The notes: generated by a model from the sequence alone, not told the origin. Counted from the stretch's first letter, positions 7,348 through 14,702 are shown. The stretch: 15,579 nucleotides of DNA from Gelidibacter sp039916245 (GCF_039916245.1 NZ_JBDSLS010000176.1:1-15579), one strand, 5' to 3'. Translations and numbers: made by a program.

Positions 7348-7375
7348 TTGAACAATACAAAAATAGTTAGTTTTG
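7348..7375 (+). promoter_or_regulatory. Putative proS promoter
   Basis: TTG at 7348-7350 and TAGTTTTG at 7368-7375 are separated by 17 bp, a good match to the Bacteroidota TTG / TAnnTTTG arrangement. Transcription would start about 45-50 bp before the proS ATG. Confidence 0.65.
7358..7365 (-). promoter_or_regulatory. Putative promoter -7 box for the lipoprotein-porin operon
   Basis: The minus strand reads TATTTTTG, matching TAnnTTTG, 29 bp before the lipoprotein ATG. A TTG at proper -33 distance is not evident. It lies two bases from the divergent proS -7 box. Confidence 0.5.
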
Positions 7376-7429
7376 TCGAACTATTTTTTTATTTAACATA
7401 AGCGCAACTTTTGTGCCAAAACCCTAGTA

Positions 7430-8908
7430 ATGAGCAAAAATCTTACAAGTAGAGCGGAAGACTATTCCAAATGGTATAATGAACTGGTCGTAAAAGCCGA
7501 CATGGCCGAGAATTCAGCAGTTAGAGGATGTATGGTAATAAAGCCATATGGCTATGCTATTTGGGAGAAAATGCAGGCGGAATTGGATAGAATGTTTAAA
7601 GAAACAGGACATCAAAATGCGTATTTTCCTCTTTTTGTACCGAAAAGTTTGTTTGAAGCAGAAGAGAAGAACGCTGAGGGTTTTGCAAAGGAGTGTGCCG
7701 TTGTGACGCATTACCGTTTACAAAATGATCCTGATAATCCGGGGAAATTGCGTGTAGACCCTGAAGCAAAACTAGAAGAAGAACTCGTGGTTAGGCCAAC
7801 TAGTGAAGCTATTATTTGGAGTACCTATAAAGGATGGATTCAAAGTTATCGAGATTTACCAATTTTGATCAACCAATGGGCCAATGTGGTGCGTTGGGAG
7901 ATGCGTACGCGCTTATTTTTAAGAACTGCTGAGTTTTTATGGCAGGAAGGTCATACGGCTCATGCTACGAAATCGGAGGCGTTGGCTGAAGCACAACTAA
8001 TGAATCAGGTGTATGCTGATTTTGCAGAAAACTTTATGGCGATTCCGGTCATTCAAGGTGTGAAAACTGAAAGTGAACGGTTTGCTGGTGCTGAGGAAAC
8101 TTACTGTATTGAAGCCTTGATGCAAGATGGGAAAGCCCTGCAAGCAGGAACATCGCACTTTTTAGGACAGAACTTTGCGAAAGCATTTGACGTGAAATTC
8201 ACGACCAATGAAGGTAAGCTGGAACATGTTTGGGCAACTTCTTGGGGTGTTTCCACACGTTTGGTAGGTGCTTTAATTATGACGCATAGTGATGATAAAG
8301 GCCTTGTGTTACCTCCTAATTTGGCGCCAATTCAGGTGGTTATTGTTCCTATTCATAAAACGGATGAGCAATTAGAGGCCATTACTAATGTGGCTCAGAA
8401 TTTAATTCGTGAGTTTAAAGCAAAAGGCATCAGTTGTAAGTATGATGGTAGAACGACCCAGCGACCAGGAGCTAAATTTGCACAATACGAATTGCAAGGT
8501 GTGCCTTTAAGAATTGCGATCGGCCCAAAAGACTTAGAGAACGAAACTGTCGAATTAGCGCGACGCGATACGTTATCAAAAGAAAATGTAGCCCTTGATG
8601 GTTTGGTGGATAAAATTGATGGATTGCTCACGCAAATTCAAGATGATTTATTTAAAAAAGCATTGGATTTTAGAAATTCGCACATCACTGAGGTTAATAA
8701 TTTTGATGACTTTAAAGCCGTTTTGGAGGCTAAAACAGGCTTTATATCAGCGCATTGGGACGGTACTGCCGAGACAGAGGAGAAGATCAAGGAAATTACG
8801 AAAGCGACAATAAGATGCGTGCCTTTGGATCAGAAAAAAGAAGCTGGAAGCTGTGTATTCACTGGTAAACCATCGATTGGAAGAGTGTTATTTGCGAAGG
8901 CTTATTAA
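7430..8908 (+). CDS. proS: Prolyl-tRNA synthetase, archaeal/eukaryotic-like type
   Basis: This class II synthetase charges tRNA-Pro in the cytoplasm. At 492 residues it lacks the roughly 180-residue editing insertion of the E. coli-type enzyme and has the C-terminal extension of the archaeal/eukaryotic type, common in Bacteroidota. Visible parts are a motif 1 region near 45-70, VVRPTSE at 120-126, motif 2 at about 155-170 (RWEMRTRLFLRTAEF), QAGTSHFLGQNF at 238-249, and motif 3 at about 272-283 (GVSTRLVGALIM). The anticodon-binding domain spans about 300-395. The C-terminal module (about 440-492) ends in the conserved Tyr. Only two cysteines (463, 475) occur there, against four zinc-binding cysteines in Thermus ProRS, so zinc binding is doubtful. 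The ATG at 7430 fits the family start. Confidence 0.98.
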   Translation: MSKNLTSRAEDYSKWYNELVVKADMAENSAVRGCMVIKPYGYAIWEKMQAELDRMFKETGHQNAYFPLFVPKSLFEAEEKNAEGFAKECAVVTHYRLQNDPDNPGKLRVDPEAKLEEELVVRPTSEAIIWSTYKGWIQSYRDLPILINQWANVVRWEMRTRLFLRTAEFLWQEGHTAHATKSEALAEAQLMNQVYADFAENFMAIPVIQGVKTESERFAGAEETYCIEALMQDGKALQAGTSHFLGQNFAKAFDVKFTTNEGKLEHVWATSWGVSTRLVGALIMTHSDDKGLVLPPNLAPIQVVIVPIHKTDEQLEAITNVAQNLIREFKAKGISCKYDGRTTQRPGAKFAQYELQGVPLRIAIGPKDLENETVELARRDTLSKENVALDGLVDKIDGLLTQIQDDLFKKALDFRNSHITEVNNFDDFKAVLEAKTGFISAHWDGTAETEEKIKEITKATIRCVPLDQKKEAGSCVFTGKPSIGRVLFAKAY

Positions 8909-8935
8909 AGTTTTTTAAAAAAGTTTGCTTTGGGC

Positions 8936-8965
8936 TTGCAGCATCTAAAAATAGATGTATCTTTG
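8936..8965 (+). promoter_or_regulatory. Putative strong promoter upstream of tRNA-Glu/rpsT
   Basis: TTG at 8936-8938 and TATCTTTG at 8958-8965 are spaced by 19 bp, followed by CACCCGC. The A/T block TTTTTTAAAAAA lies upstream at 8911-8922 and could act as an UP-like element. This layout is typical of stable-RNA promoters in flavobacteria. The transcript would carry a leader of about 125 nt before the tRNA. Confidence 0.7.
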
Positions 8966-9009
8966 CACCCGCTGAAAGACATGAGTACATAGTATGAATG
9001 TCGGACAGG

Positions 9010-9032
9010 CACACAAAAAAAAATATTGTGTG
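9010..9032 (+). other. Hairpin in the tRNA-Glu leader
   Basis: CACACAA (9010-9016) pairs with TTGTGTG (9026-9032) across a 9-nt A-rich loop. It has no T-tract after it, so it is more likely a processing or leader structure than a terminator. Its role is unknown. Confidence 0.4.
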
Positions 9033-9046
9033 TTCATTTGAAAAGT

Positions 9047-9077
9047 TTGCATATTAATAAAAAAAGCTATTAATTTG
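9047..9077 (+). promoter_or_regulatory. Possible second tRNA-Glu promoter
   Basis: TTG at 9047-9049 and TTAATTTG at 9070-9077 (one mismatch to TAnnTTTG) are spaced by 20 bp and followed by CAC. Transcription from here would start roughly ten bases before the tRNA 5' end. Confidence 0.5.
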
Positions 9078-9096
9078 CACTTCAAATAAAACAAAT

Positions 9097-9168
9097 GGCC
9101 CGTTCGTCTATCGGTTAGGACGCCAGGTTTTCATCCTGGTAAGAGGGGTTCGATTCCCCTACGGGCTA
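9097..9168 (+). tRNA. tRNA-Glu (anticodon TTC)
   Basis: A complete 72-nt cloverleaf can be folded by eye. The acceptor stem is GGCCCGT with ACGGGCT (one G-T pair at the end), then a D arm, an anticodon stem CCAGG/CCTGG with loop TTTTCAT, and a T arm AGGGG-TTCGATT-CCCCT. The discriminator is A73. The anticodon at 9130-9132 is TTC. CCA is not encoded, so it must be added after transcription. rpsT starts 26 bp further on, so the two are probably co-transcribed and separated by tRNA processing. Confidence 0.97.
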
Positions 9169-9194
9169 CAATTTTTTAATAAGAGAGAAAGAAA

Positions 9195-9446
9195 ATGGCA
9201 AATCATAAGTCAGCGTTAAAAAGAATCAGAAGTAACGAATCTAAGCGTTTAACCAACAGGTATAAACACAGAACTACTCGTAATGCTATTAAAAAGCTAC
9301 GTGAAATGGAGAATGCAACTGAAGCTCAGGAGCTTTTCCCTACAGTATCTGCTATGATCGATAAATTGGCTAAGAAGAATATTATTCATTCTAACAAAGC
9401 AGCTAACTTGAAATCTGGTTTGGCTAAACACGTTGCTTCTTTATAA
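9195..9446 (+). CDS. rpsT: 30S ribosomal protein S20
   Basis: S20 is a small basic helical protein that binds 16S rRNA and helps assemble the 30S subunit. The 83-residue sequence is the usual length and has the family start MANHKSALKRIRSNE, the Arg/Lys-rich helix LTNRYKHRTTRNAIKKLR, and the C-terminal SNKAANLKSGLAKHV. The ATG at 9195 has a purine-rich stretch (aagagagaaagaaa) just before it. It lies 26 bp behind tRNA-Glu and ends at a strong intrinsic terminator, so tRNA-Glu and rpsT form one short stable-RNA/ribosomal-protein unit. Confidence 0.98.
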   Translation: MANHKSALKRIRSNESKRLTNRYKHRTTRNAIKKLREMENATEAQELFPTVSAMIDKLAKKNIIHSNKAANLKSGLAKHVASL

Positions 9447-9473
9447 TTAAAAGAAACGGTTTAAATCCTATGT

Positions 9474-9505
9474 AAAATCCATTCAATTTGAATGGATTTT
9501 TTTTT
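9474..9505 (+). terminator. Intrinsic terminator after rpsT
   Basis: AAAATCCATTC (9474-9484) pairs with GAATGGATTTT (9490-9500) around a 5-nt AATTT loop and is followed by a T-run to 9505. It lies 28 bp beyond the rpsT stop. Confidence 0.9.
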
Positions 9506-9645
9506 GTGTCTTATTCTCACAGTTTTCGATAGCTCGAAGGCGTCAGCAATAGCGATTTTAGAAAACTTTCCAAGTCTTAGAGGATCAAGTCAAAAAGTTG
9601 TGGGATTTTAAGATTACGCATAAATTGTTGTTAATAATTAAAGAC

Positions 9646-10968
9646 CTAAATTCGCTCTTTTGGTATATTCTCTTTGAGTTTATTGACTACGAATTTTCGT
9701 TTTCCTGAAGAAAGCAAAGGTATATCTTCAACATATTCCAATCGGATTTCGGCGTCGTTACCCAAATGATTTTTAAATTCTGTTACAATGTTTTCAGCAC
9801 TGTGGAATTCAGGGAGCACGTTCAATTTAATTGTATATTGTGTTTTGGTCTCTTGAATAAATTGGTATTGAGCTATATGTGGATATTTTAATATGTGATA
9901 TACCGTAAATGGAGACATCAATTTCCCACTGGTGTTAAGGATCATGTCCATTTTTCTTCCTTCTATGCTGTCCAGAACCATATGGGTTTCACCATTTTTT
10001 ACACTAACTGCTAACTGGCCGATATCTCCGGTATCATATCGAATCATGGGCATACAATAATTATATAAATCGGTAATGACAATGCGGCCTAAGGTTCCTG
10101 GCTTTGTGGGTACATTGGTATCCATGTCTAATATCTCTACGATATAGCTGGCCCAATTAATATGAAACTCTCCAGAATTCACGTCTTGCTGTGCTAAAAT
10201 TCCGTTTTCTACATTGGAGTATCGCGAAATCACCGGTGCTCCAAAATATTTTGACATTGTAGATTTGGAATCGTCTTTTAAAGCTTCAGAAATCGCAATT
10301 ATAGATTTTACATCTTTAACCACTGGTGCAGTATCCGTCCCTTCTAAATAGTTCTTCATCTCATCCAGAACTGATGCATAACAAATAATTCCTTTGGTAG
10401 AAACATCTTCAGACATTTTTTGCAGTAGATTTTCAACATCAGGCTTTGACAATTTGGATACTGGATGCATATATATATTCTTCATCCTGGTAATCCAGGG
10501 CTTGGAACTATTATATTGGTCCCAATGTCTTATGTAGTACAGTTTATGCCCAACTTCGAAACCCGCTTTTTGAGCAAAATAGATGACATCTGCAGAGTTT
10601 CTGTCCCGTTTATTTTTATCGTGTAACAATTTAAATGGCGTTCCGGTAGATCCACTGGTATAAGCCGAATAATTTTTTTGATCCTTGAAGGTGGAGGACT
10701 TAAAGTCATCATAGTAATCTCGAATAACATTCTTGTCAATCACCATGAAATCCTCTAGTCCCTTATAGTTAGAAAAGTCTTTGTAAAAAGGAGTGCTGTT
10801 AACCGCATGCTTCAAAAGCTCTTCTAAACTTTGGGCTCTTCTACTTTTTGACTCCACAGAATCTAAATTCCTTAAAATAAAATCGATATCATTATAATGT
10901 GATCGTAAATTGCCCCCCTTTAAGGAGTCTAGAGACCAGAATAGTTTTTTTCTAATTATCTGTAGCAT
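9646..10968 (-). CDS. CapK/phenylacetate-CoA ligase-like adenylate-forming enzyme
   Basis: A 440-residue member of the ANL (adenylate-forming) superfamily, closest in pattern to the CapK/PaaK branch found in capsule and exopolysaccharide loci. Visible motifs are the phosphate loop AYTSGSTGTPF at 102-112, SRYSNVENG at 248-256, RYDTGDIG at 310-317, and near the C-terminus SSGKRKF at 420-426, where the catalytic lysine of the mobile domain is expected. These suggest ATP-dependent activation of a carboxylate. The substrate and acceptor are unknown, and CoA ligation is not shown. No sugar transferase, polymerase or acyl-carrier gene is nearby: rpsT lies on one side and rho on the other, with 200 and 606 bp of non-coding DNA between. 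The gene may be an insertion into the rpsT-rho interval. The ATG start at 10968 fits the family length. Confidence 0.85.
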   Translation of the reverse strand: MLQIIRKKLFWSLDSLKGGNLRSHYNDIDFILRNLDSVESKSRRAQSLEELLKHAVNSTPFYKDFSNYKGLEDFMVIDKNVIRDYYDDFKSSTFKDQKNYSAYTSGSTGTPFKLLHDKNKRDRNSADVIYFAQKAGFEVGHKLYYIRHWDQYNSSKPWITRMKNIYMHPVSKLSKPDVENLLQKMSEDVSTKGIICYASVLDEMKNYLEGTDTAPVVKDVKSIIAISEALKDDSKSTMSKYFGAPVISRYSNVENGILAQQDVNSGEFHINWASYIVEILDMDTNVPTKPGTLGRIVITDLYNYCMPMIRYDTGDIGQLAVSVKNGETHMVLDSIEGRKMDMILNTSGKLMSPFTVYHILKYPHIAQYQFIQETKTQYTIKLNVLPEFHSAENIVTEFKNHLGNDAEIRLEYVEDIPLLSSGKRKFVVNKLKENIPKERI

Positions 10969-11464
10969 AATTTTGTTATTTTATGAAAACTTCAGTTTTA
11001 ACCATAATTATTAGAACTGTGAGCCTTGTGTCTGATTAAAAATAAAGGACAAGAATCGAGATAAATTTGTATACTATCCTTTTAATGTGGGGTTTTTAAA
11101 GGATTGGACAATCAGGGTTTTAGCCTTTGAATTATTGAAATCGAATTTAATAAATCTAACCGATAATTTCATCAAAAATCTATGAATGGACTGTAAAACT
11201 ACCTGAACTGCATAATAAAAGGTTTTATACGTTTTTTTGGGACAAGGAGCCTCTTCCAATTTTAATTGATTACTCTTTTTACTACTCTCTATTGTATCTG
11301 TAAAACAACATAGAATGTATTATGTTTCCTATTCCATTACCTAGGATTAGAATTAAAAAAATTTAAAACACGCTTAGTGTCATTTGTCTCAAAGCTTTCT
11401 TTGGCCTTTAGTTTTTTGGGTAAAAAAGGGTTATATGCTTTCCTCAATTAATAATGAAGTAAAC

Positions 11465-11490
11465 TTGGTTAGGGAATGACGATATATTTG
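11465..11490 (+). promoter_or_regulatory. Possible promoter of a short plus-strand transcript
   Basis: TATATTTG at 11483-11490 is a perfect -7 box. A TTG lies at 11465-11467 but the spacing is only 15 bp, shorter than usual. Transcription would run into the hairpin at 11520-11551, giving an RNA of roughly 55-60 nt. Confidence 0.3.
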
Positions 11491-11519
11491 TAGGAATAGA
11501 AACTTAGGTCTTAAAATAG

Positions 11520-11551
11520 AGAAGCCCCAAGTTTAAAAACTTGGGGCTTCT
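11520..11551. terminator. Strong hairpin, probable terminator of rho
   Basis: AGAAGCCCCAAGTTT (11520-11534) and AAACTTGGGGCTTCT (11537-11551) are perfectly complementary 15-bp arms with a two-base centre. It lies 23 bp after the rho stop. Both sides are T-rich in the outgoing direction (TTTATTAT on plus, CTATTTTAAG on minus), so it could terminate either strand. Confidence 0.8.
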
Positions 11552-11574
11552 TTATTATACAACTGAATTATTAA

Positions 11575-13353
11575 TTAACCATTCATTGATAATAAGAACT
11601 CTTCGTTGTTTCTGGTTTTTTTGAATCGGTCGTTGATGAATTCCATGGCTTCTACAGGATTCATGTCGGCAAGGTATTTACGCATTACCCACATTCTCTG
11701 AATCGTGTTTTCATCCAATAACAAATCATCTCTACGTGTGCTTGAAGAGGTTAAATCGATAGCAGGGAAGATACGACGGTTAGAGATTTTTCTATCCAAT
11801 TGTAGTTCCATGTTACCTGTTCCTTTAAATTCTTCAAAGATCACTTCGTCCATTTTAGACCCTGTCTCAGTTAATGCTGTGGCAATAATGGTCAAAGATC
11901 CGCCGTTTTCGATATTTCGTGCCGCACCAAAGAAACGTTTAGGTTTGTGTAGTGCGTTGGCATCAACACCACCACTCAATATTTTACCAGAGGCTGGTTG
12001 AACGGTATTGTAGGCGCGCGCCAAACGTGTAATGGAATCTAAAAGAATAACTACGTCATGACCACATTCAACCAAGCGTTTTGCTTTTTCTAAAACGATA
12101 TTGGCTATTTTAACGTGTTCGTGCGCTTCTTTATCAAATGTTGAAGCAATTACTTCTCCGCGAACATTACGTTGCATATCGGTAACCTCTTCAGGACGTT
12201 CGTCAATCAATAGAATCATTTGATATACTTCAGGATGGTTTGCAGCAATCGCATTCGCAACATCCTTCAAGAGCATAGTCTTACCTGTTTTGGGTTGCGA
12301 TACAATCATACCACGTTGTCCTTTTCCGATAGGAGAGAACAAATCCATGATACGTGTAGAAATGGTGCTTTGTTTATCCGCAAGATTAAATTTTTCCTGA
12401 GGAAATAGTGGCGTTAAATGTTCAAAAGATACGCGGTCTCTAACTACTTCAGGTTTTTGTCCATTAATTTTACTGACCTTAATTAAAGGGAAATATTTCT
12501 CGCCTTCTTTCGGAGGTCTCACATGTCCTAGAACCGTATCTCCAGTTTTTAAACCAAATAACCGGATTTGTGATTGTGATACATAAATATCGTCAGGTGA
12601 TGATAGGTAATTGTAATCTGAGGAACGTAAAAATCCGTAACCGTCTTGCATGATGTCCAAAACGCCTTCGCTTTCGATAATGGCATCAAATTCAAAATCT
12701 GGTTCTCTGTAACGATTTCTACTGTCTTTATTCCCATTATTTACTTTAGAGGATGCGTGAGCACTGTTGTCACGGTTATTGTTGTCTCTATTGTCTTTGG
12801 GGTTAGACTTATTCCCATTAGTGTCATTAGAGTGTTGAGGTCTATTGTCTTTTGGTTGGGGTTTATTGTCTTTAGTTTGAGGTTTGTTGGTGTTGTCCTT
12901 TTCCTTAGGAGTAAACTGTTTTTTTTCTCGATGCTCTACTTTTTTGACAGGAGTTGATTCTTTTTTAGAATCGGTTGCATCTTGTTTTGGGGATACTGCT
13001 GATGGTGTAGAGGTTGTTGCTGCTGGAGTTATGGCTTTTGCTTCAGTTCTAACTTCTGGCAAATCCATTTTTTGTTGTGTTTGTACTGGAGCTTGAGCAG
13101 GAGTAGGTTTCTTTTCAACACGCTCTCTTTTTTTCTTTAGAGGTGCCTTTGTAACTATTGGAGCTTCAGATTTAATATCAGCCGCTTGCGCGATTTCTGC
13201 TTTAACTACCTCTGGATTTGCAGCTTGTAAATCTAAGATTTGATAAACCAAATCTAATTTTTTAAGCGTACGATACTTAGGTACATTTAATTTTTGAGCT
13301 ATTTCCTGTAATTCGGAAAGCTTCTTTTCCTTTAATTGCGAAATTTCAAACAT
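11575..13353 (-). CDS. rho: Transcription termination factor Rho with long disordered insert
   Basis: Rho is the hexameric RNA-dependent ATPase that releases RNA polymerase at factor-dependent terminators. Residues 1-44 form the Rho N-terminal helical domain. Residues about 45-222 are a low-complexity insert rich in Lys, Pro, Gln, Asn and Asp, with KDNKPQ/KDNRPQ-type repeats at about 157-196. The cold-shock-like RNA-binding domain begins around 225 (GVLDIMQDGYGFLR). The ATPase domain has Walker A SQPKTGKT (352-359), LLIDERPEEVTDM (381-393), Walker B VVILLDS (434-440), and SGGVDANALHKPKRFFGAARN (460-480). At 592 residues it is far longer than E. coli Rho (419). Bacteroides thetaiotaomicron Rho has a comparable insert reported to drive phase separation; the same here is inference. 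DUF4293 is its divergent neighbour. Confidence 0.98.
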   Translation of the reverse strand: MFEISQLKEKKLSELQEIAQKLNVPKYRTLKKLDLVYQILDLQAANPEVVKAEIAQAADIKSEAPIVTKAPLKKKRERVEKKPTPAQAPVQTQQKMDLPEVRTEAKAITPAATTSTPSAVSPKQDATDSKKESTPVKKVEHREKKQFTPKEKDNTNKPQTKDNKPQPKDNRPQHSNDTNGNKSNPKDNRDNNNRDNSAHASSKVNNGNKDSRNRYREPDFEFDAIIESEGVLDIMQDGYGFLRSSDYNYLSSPDDIYVSQSQIRLFGLKTGDTVLGHVRPPKEGEKYFPLIKVSKINGQKPEVVRDRVSFEHLTPLFPQEKFNLADKQSTISTRIMDLFSPIGKGQRGMIVSQPKTGKTMLLKDVANAIAANHPEVYQMILLIDERPEEVTDMQRNVRGEVIASTFDKEAHEHVKIANIVLEKAKRLVECGHDVVILLDSITRLARAYNTVQPASGKILSGGVDANALHKPKRFFGAARNIENGGSLTIIATALTETGSKMDEVIFEEFKGTGNMELQLDRKISNRRIFPAIDLTSSSTRRDDLLLDENTIQRMWVMRKYLADMNPVEAMEFINDRFKKTRNNEEFLLSMNG

Positions 13354-13542
13354 GTATGTTTATGAATATTATTATAAAATTGAAATTGGATTCATTCCGA
13401 AACTTATTCAGATATTAAGTATGAGGAAAAAACCGAATGTAATTTTGAAGATTTAACAGCCTATCACTCTGTTGGTCATGAATTGTGAATGCAATAATAC
13501 AATTTTATTTTAAAAATATGAGTATGTTTAAAAAGAAACTGC

Positions 13543-13550
13543 TAATTTTG
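13543..13550 (+). promoter_or_regulatory. Putative -7 box for the DUF4293 gene
   Basis: TAATTTTG matches TAnnTTTG and lies 24 bp before the ATG at 13575. No TTG is found at the usual -33 spacing, so support is moderate. Confidence 0.45.
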
Positions 13551-13574
13551 GGCTTTAATTTTTTAGATTAATTC

Positions 13575-13985
13575 ATGTTACAGCGTATTCAAACCGTTTA
13601 TTTACTCATAGCAGCTATTTTTTCTGGTGGCCTGATATTTGTATTTCATTTATGGACCAATGCAAATGACGTTCCCGTTTATGCGAAAGATGATATGTTG
13701 TATTTGGCAATGTTTTTTGGGTCGGCTGCATTATCTTTGATTTCTATTTCTAATTATAAAAACAGGAAGTTCCAATTTGTGTTGGGACGACTGAATATCA
13801 TATTGAACTTTATTTTACTAGGATTATTCCTGTATCTGTTGCTAATGACGTCTGGAGAGACTCAAATCTCTGAGAAAGGCGTTGGGATTTTTATTCCTAT
13901 TTTTTCTATCGTGTTTTTGGTGTTAGCCAATAAGGCCATAAAAAAGGATGAAGATCTTGTAAAATCTGTCGATCGATTGCGATAA
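13575..13985 (+). CDS. DUF4293 family integral membrane protein
   Basis: A 136-residue membrane protein beginning MLQRIQTVYLL, the usual start of the DUF4293 family, which in Bacteroidota commonly lies next to rho. Four hydrophobic segments are visible at about 8-26, 41-59, 69-91 and 103-119, with a charged C-terminal tail (KKDEDLVKSVDRLR). The loop after the first segment (28-40) is polar and the second loop is basic (YKNRKF). No catalytic motif is apparent and the function is unknown. It is transcribed divergently from rho and ends at its own intrinsic terminator, so it seems to be a single-gene unit. Confidence 0.85.
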   Translation: MLQRIQTVYLLIAAIFSGGLIFVFHLWTNANDVPVYAKDDMLYLAMFFGSAALSLISISNYKNRKFQFVLGRLNIILNFILLGLFLYLLLMTSGETQISEKGVGIFIPIFSIVFLVLANKAIKKDEDLVKSVDRLR

Positions 13986-14013
13986 ACCTATTATCTTAAT
14001 TTATTTAGTGCGT

Positions 14014-14043
14014 AAACCCGAGGTGAAGATCTCGGGTTTTTTT
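14014..14043 (+). terminator. Intrinsic terminator after the DUF4293 gene
   Basis: AAACCCGAG (14014-14022) pairs with CTCGGGTTT (14031-14039) around an 8-nt loop and runs into a T-tract through 14043. It lies 29 bp after the stop. Confidence 0.92.
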
Positions 14044-14130
14044 ATGGTTAAAACCTCAAAAAATTTGAAAGCTGAGGGCGTATTGGAATTTGCTGGTTGA
14101 TCTCATCTTTGGGAGAACCTTTTATGACTT

Positions 14131-14622
14131 CTACTTCTTAAACTCAATGACCTCCAAATTATCAATCTTAGGGCCATCAATAGTAAACCGCAACATAGTT
14201 CTAACATTTTGGAACCCGTGTTTCCCAATGGCGCCAGGATTCATGTGAAGCAAATTTAGTTTTTTATCGGGCATCACTTTAAGGATGTGTGAATGGCCAC
14301 AAATAAAAAGTTTTGGCGGATTTTGATAAATTGTTTCTCTAATACACGGACTGTACTTTCCTGGATACCCGCCAATATGCGTGATTAAAACATCGACACC
14401 TTCGCACATAAACCGATTGTCTTCGGGGAATTCCATTCGGGCTTTGGTGTCATCAATGTTGCCATAAACTGCTCTTAAAGGTTTAAGCTTTTTTATGGTA
14501 TCCGTCACGATGAGGTTGCCAATATCTCCAGCATGCCAAACTTCATCGGCTTGTTGGACGTATTTTAAAATATCGTCATCAATATAACTATGAGTATCGG
14601 AAAGGAGTAGGATTTTTTTCAA
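14131..14622 (-). CDS. YfcE/MJ0936-type metallophosphoesterase
   Basis: A cytoplasmic calcineurin-like phosphodiesterase with two metal sites. Using the TTG start at 14622-14620 the 163-residue protein begins MKKILLLSDTHS, the standard family N-terminus. Metal-binding and catalytic motifs are all present in order: Asp9 and His11 (SDTHS), Asp33 (HAGD), Asn55 (YGN), His82 (THIGG) and GHSH at 99-102, followed by NPGA. An in-frame GTG at 14661 would add 13 residues, but it lies inside a perfect palindrome (14653-14685) and the extra sequence is outside the fold, so I reject it. The physiological substrate of family members is mostly unknown; several hydrolyse phosphodiester model compounds. It is divergent from truA. 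Confidence 0.92.
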   Translation of the reverse strand: MKKILLLSDTHSYIDDDILKYVQQADEVWHAGDIGNLIVTDTIKKLKPLRAVYGNIDDTKARMEFPEDNRFMCEGVDVLITHIGGYPGKYSPCIRETIYQNPPKLFICGHSHILKVMPDKKLNLLHMNPGAIGKHGFQNVRTMLRFTIDGPKIDNLEVIEFKK

Positions 14623-14652
14623 GTTTTTCTGATTTGAAATAAATTTAACGTG

Positions 14653-14685
14653 AAACCTCACAGGTTTTGGACGCCTGTGAGGTTT
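14653..14685. repeat. Perfect inverted repeat (12-bp arms, 9-bp loop)
   Basis: AAACCTCACAGG (14653-14664) and CCTGTGAGGTTT (14674-14685) are exact complements. Neither strand continues into a long T-tract, so it looks more like a dispersed palindromic unit than a terminator. It lies between the divergent phosphodiesterase and truA genes. Confidence 0.8.
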
Positions 14686-14702
14686 TAAGACGGAAATCTA
14701 TT

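Larger units (their letters stand above)
10969..11574. other. 606-bp gene-poor region between the CapK-like gene and rho
   Basis: AT-rich DNA with no confident gene. An open frame on the minus strand (11259-11074, TTG start, 61 codons, basic, Phe/Lys/Val-rich) matches nothing I recognise and is more likely chance or a remnant. The right end holds a TATATTTG box (11483-11490) and a strong hairpin (11520-11551). Confidence 0.6.

Noticed and set aside
9506..9645. Possible element between the rpsT terminator and the CapK-like gene
   Set aside because: Contains a short cgatagctcg palindrome but no further structure, open frame or repeat copy that I could support.
11074..11259. Open frame of 61 codons on the minus strand, TTG start, between the CapK-like gene and rho
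   Set aside because: No recognisable family, no promoter or terminator of its own, AT-rich low-information sequence; more likely chance or an unrecognisable remnant.
12646..13096. Plus-strand open frames opposite the disordered part of rho
   Set aside because: Products such as runs of Val/Ile/Phe mirror the Asn/Asp/Lys-rich codons of the Rho insert; no start context or family similarity.
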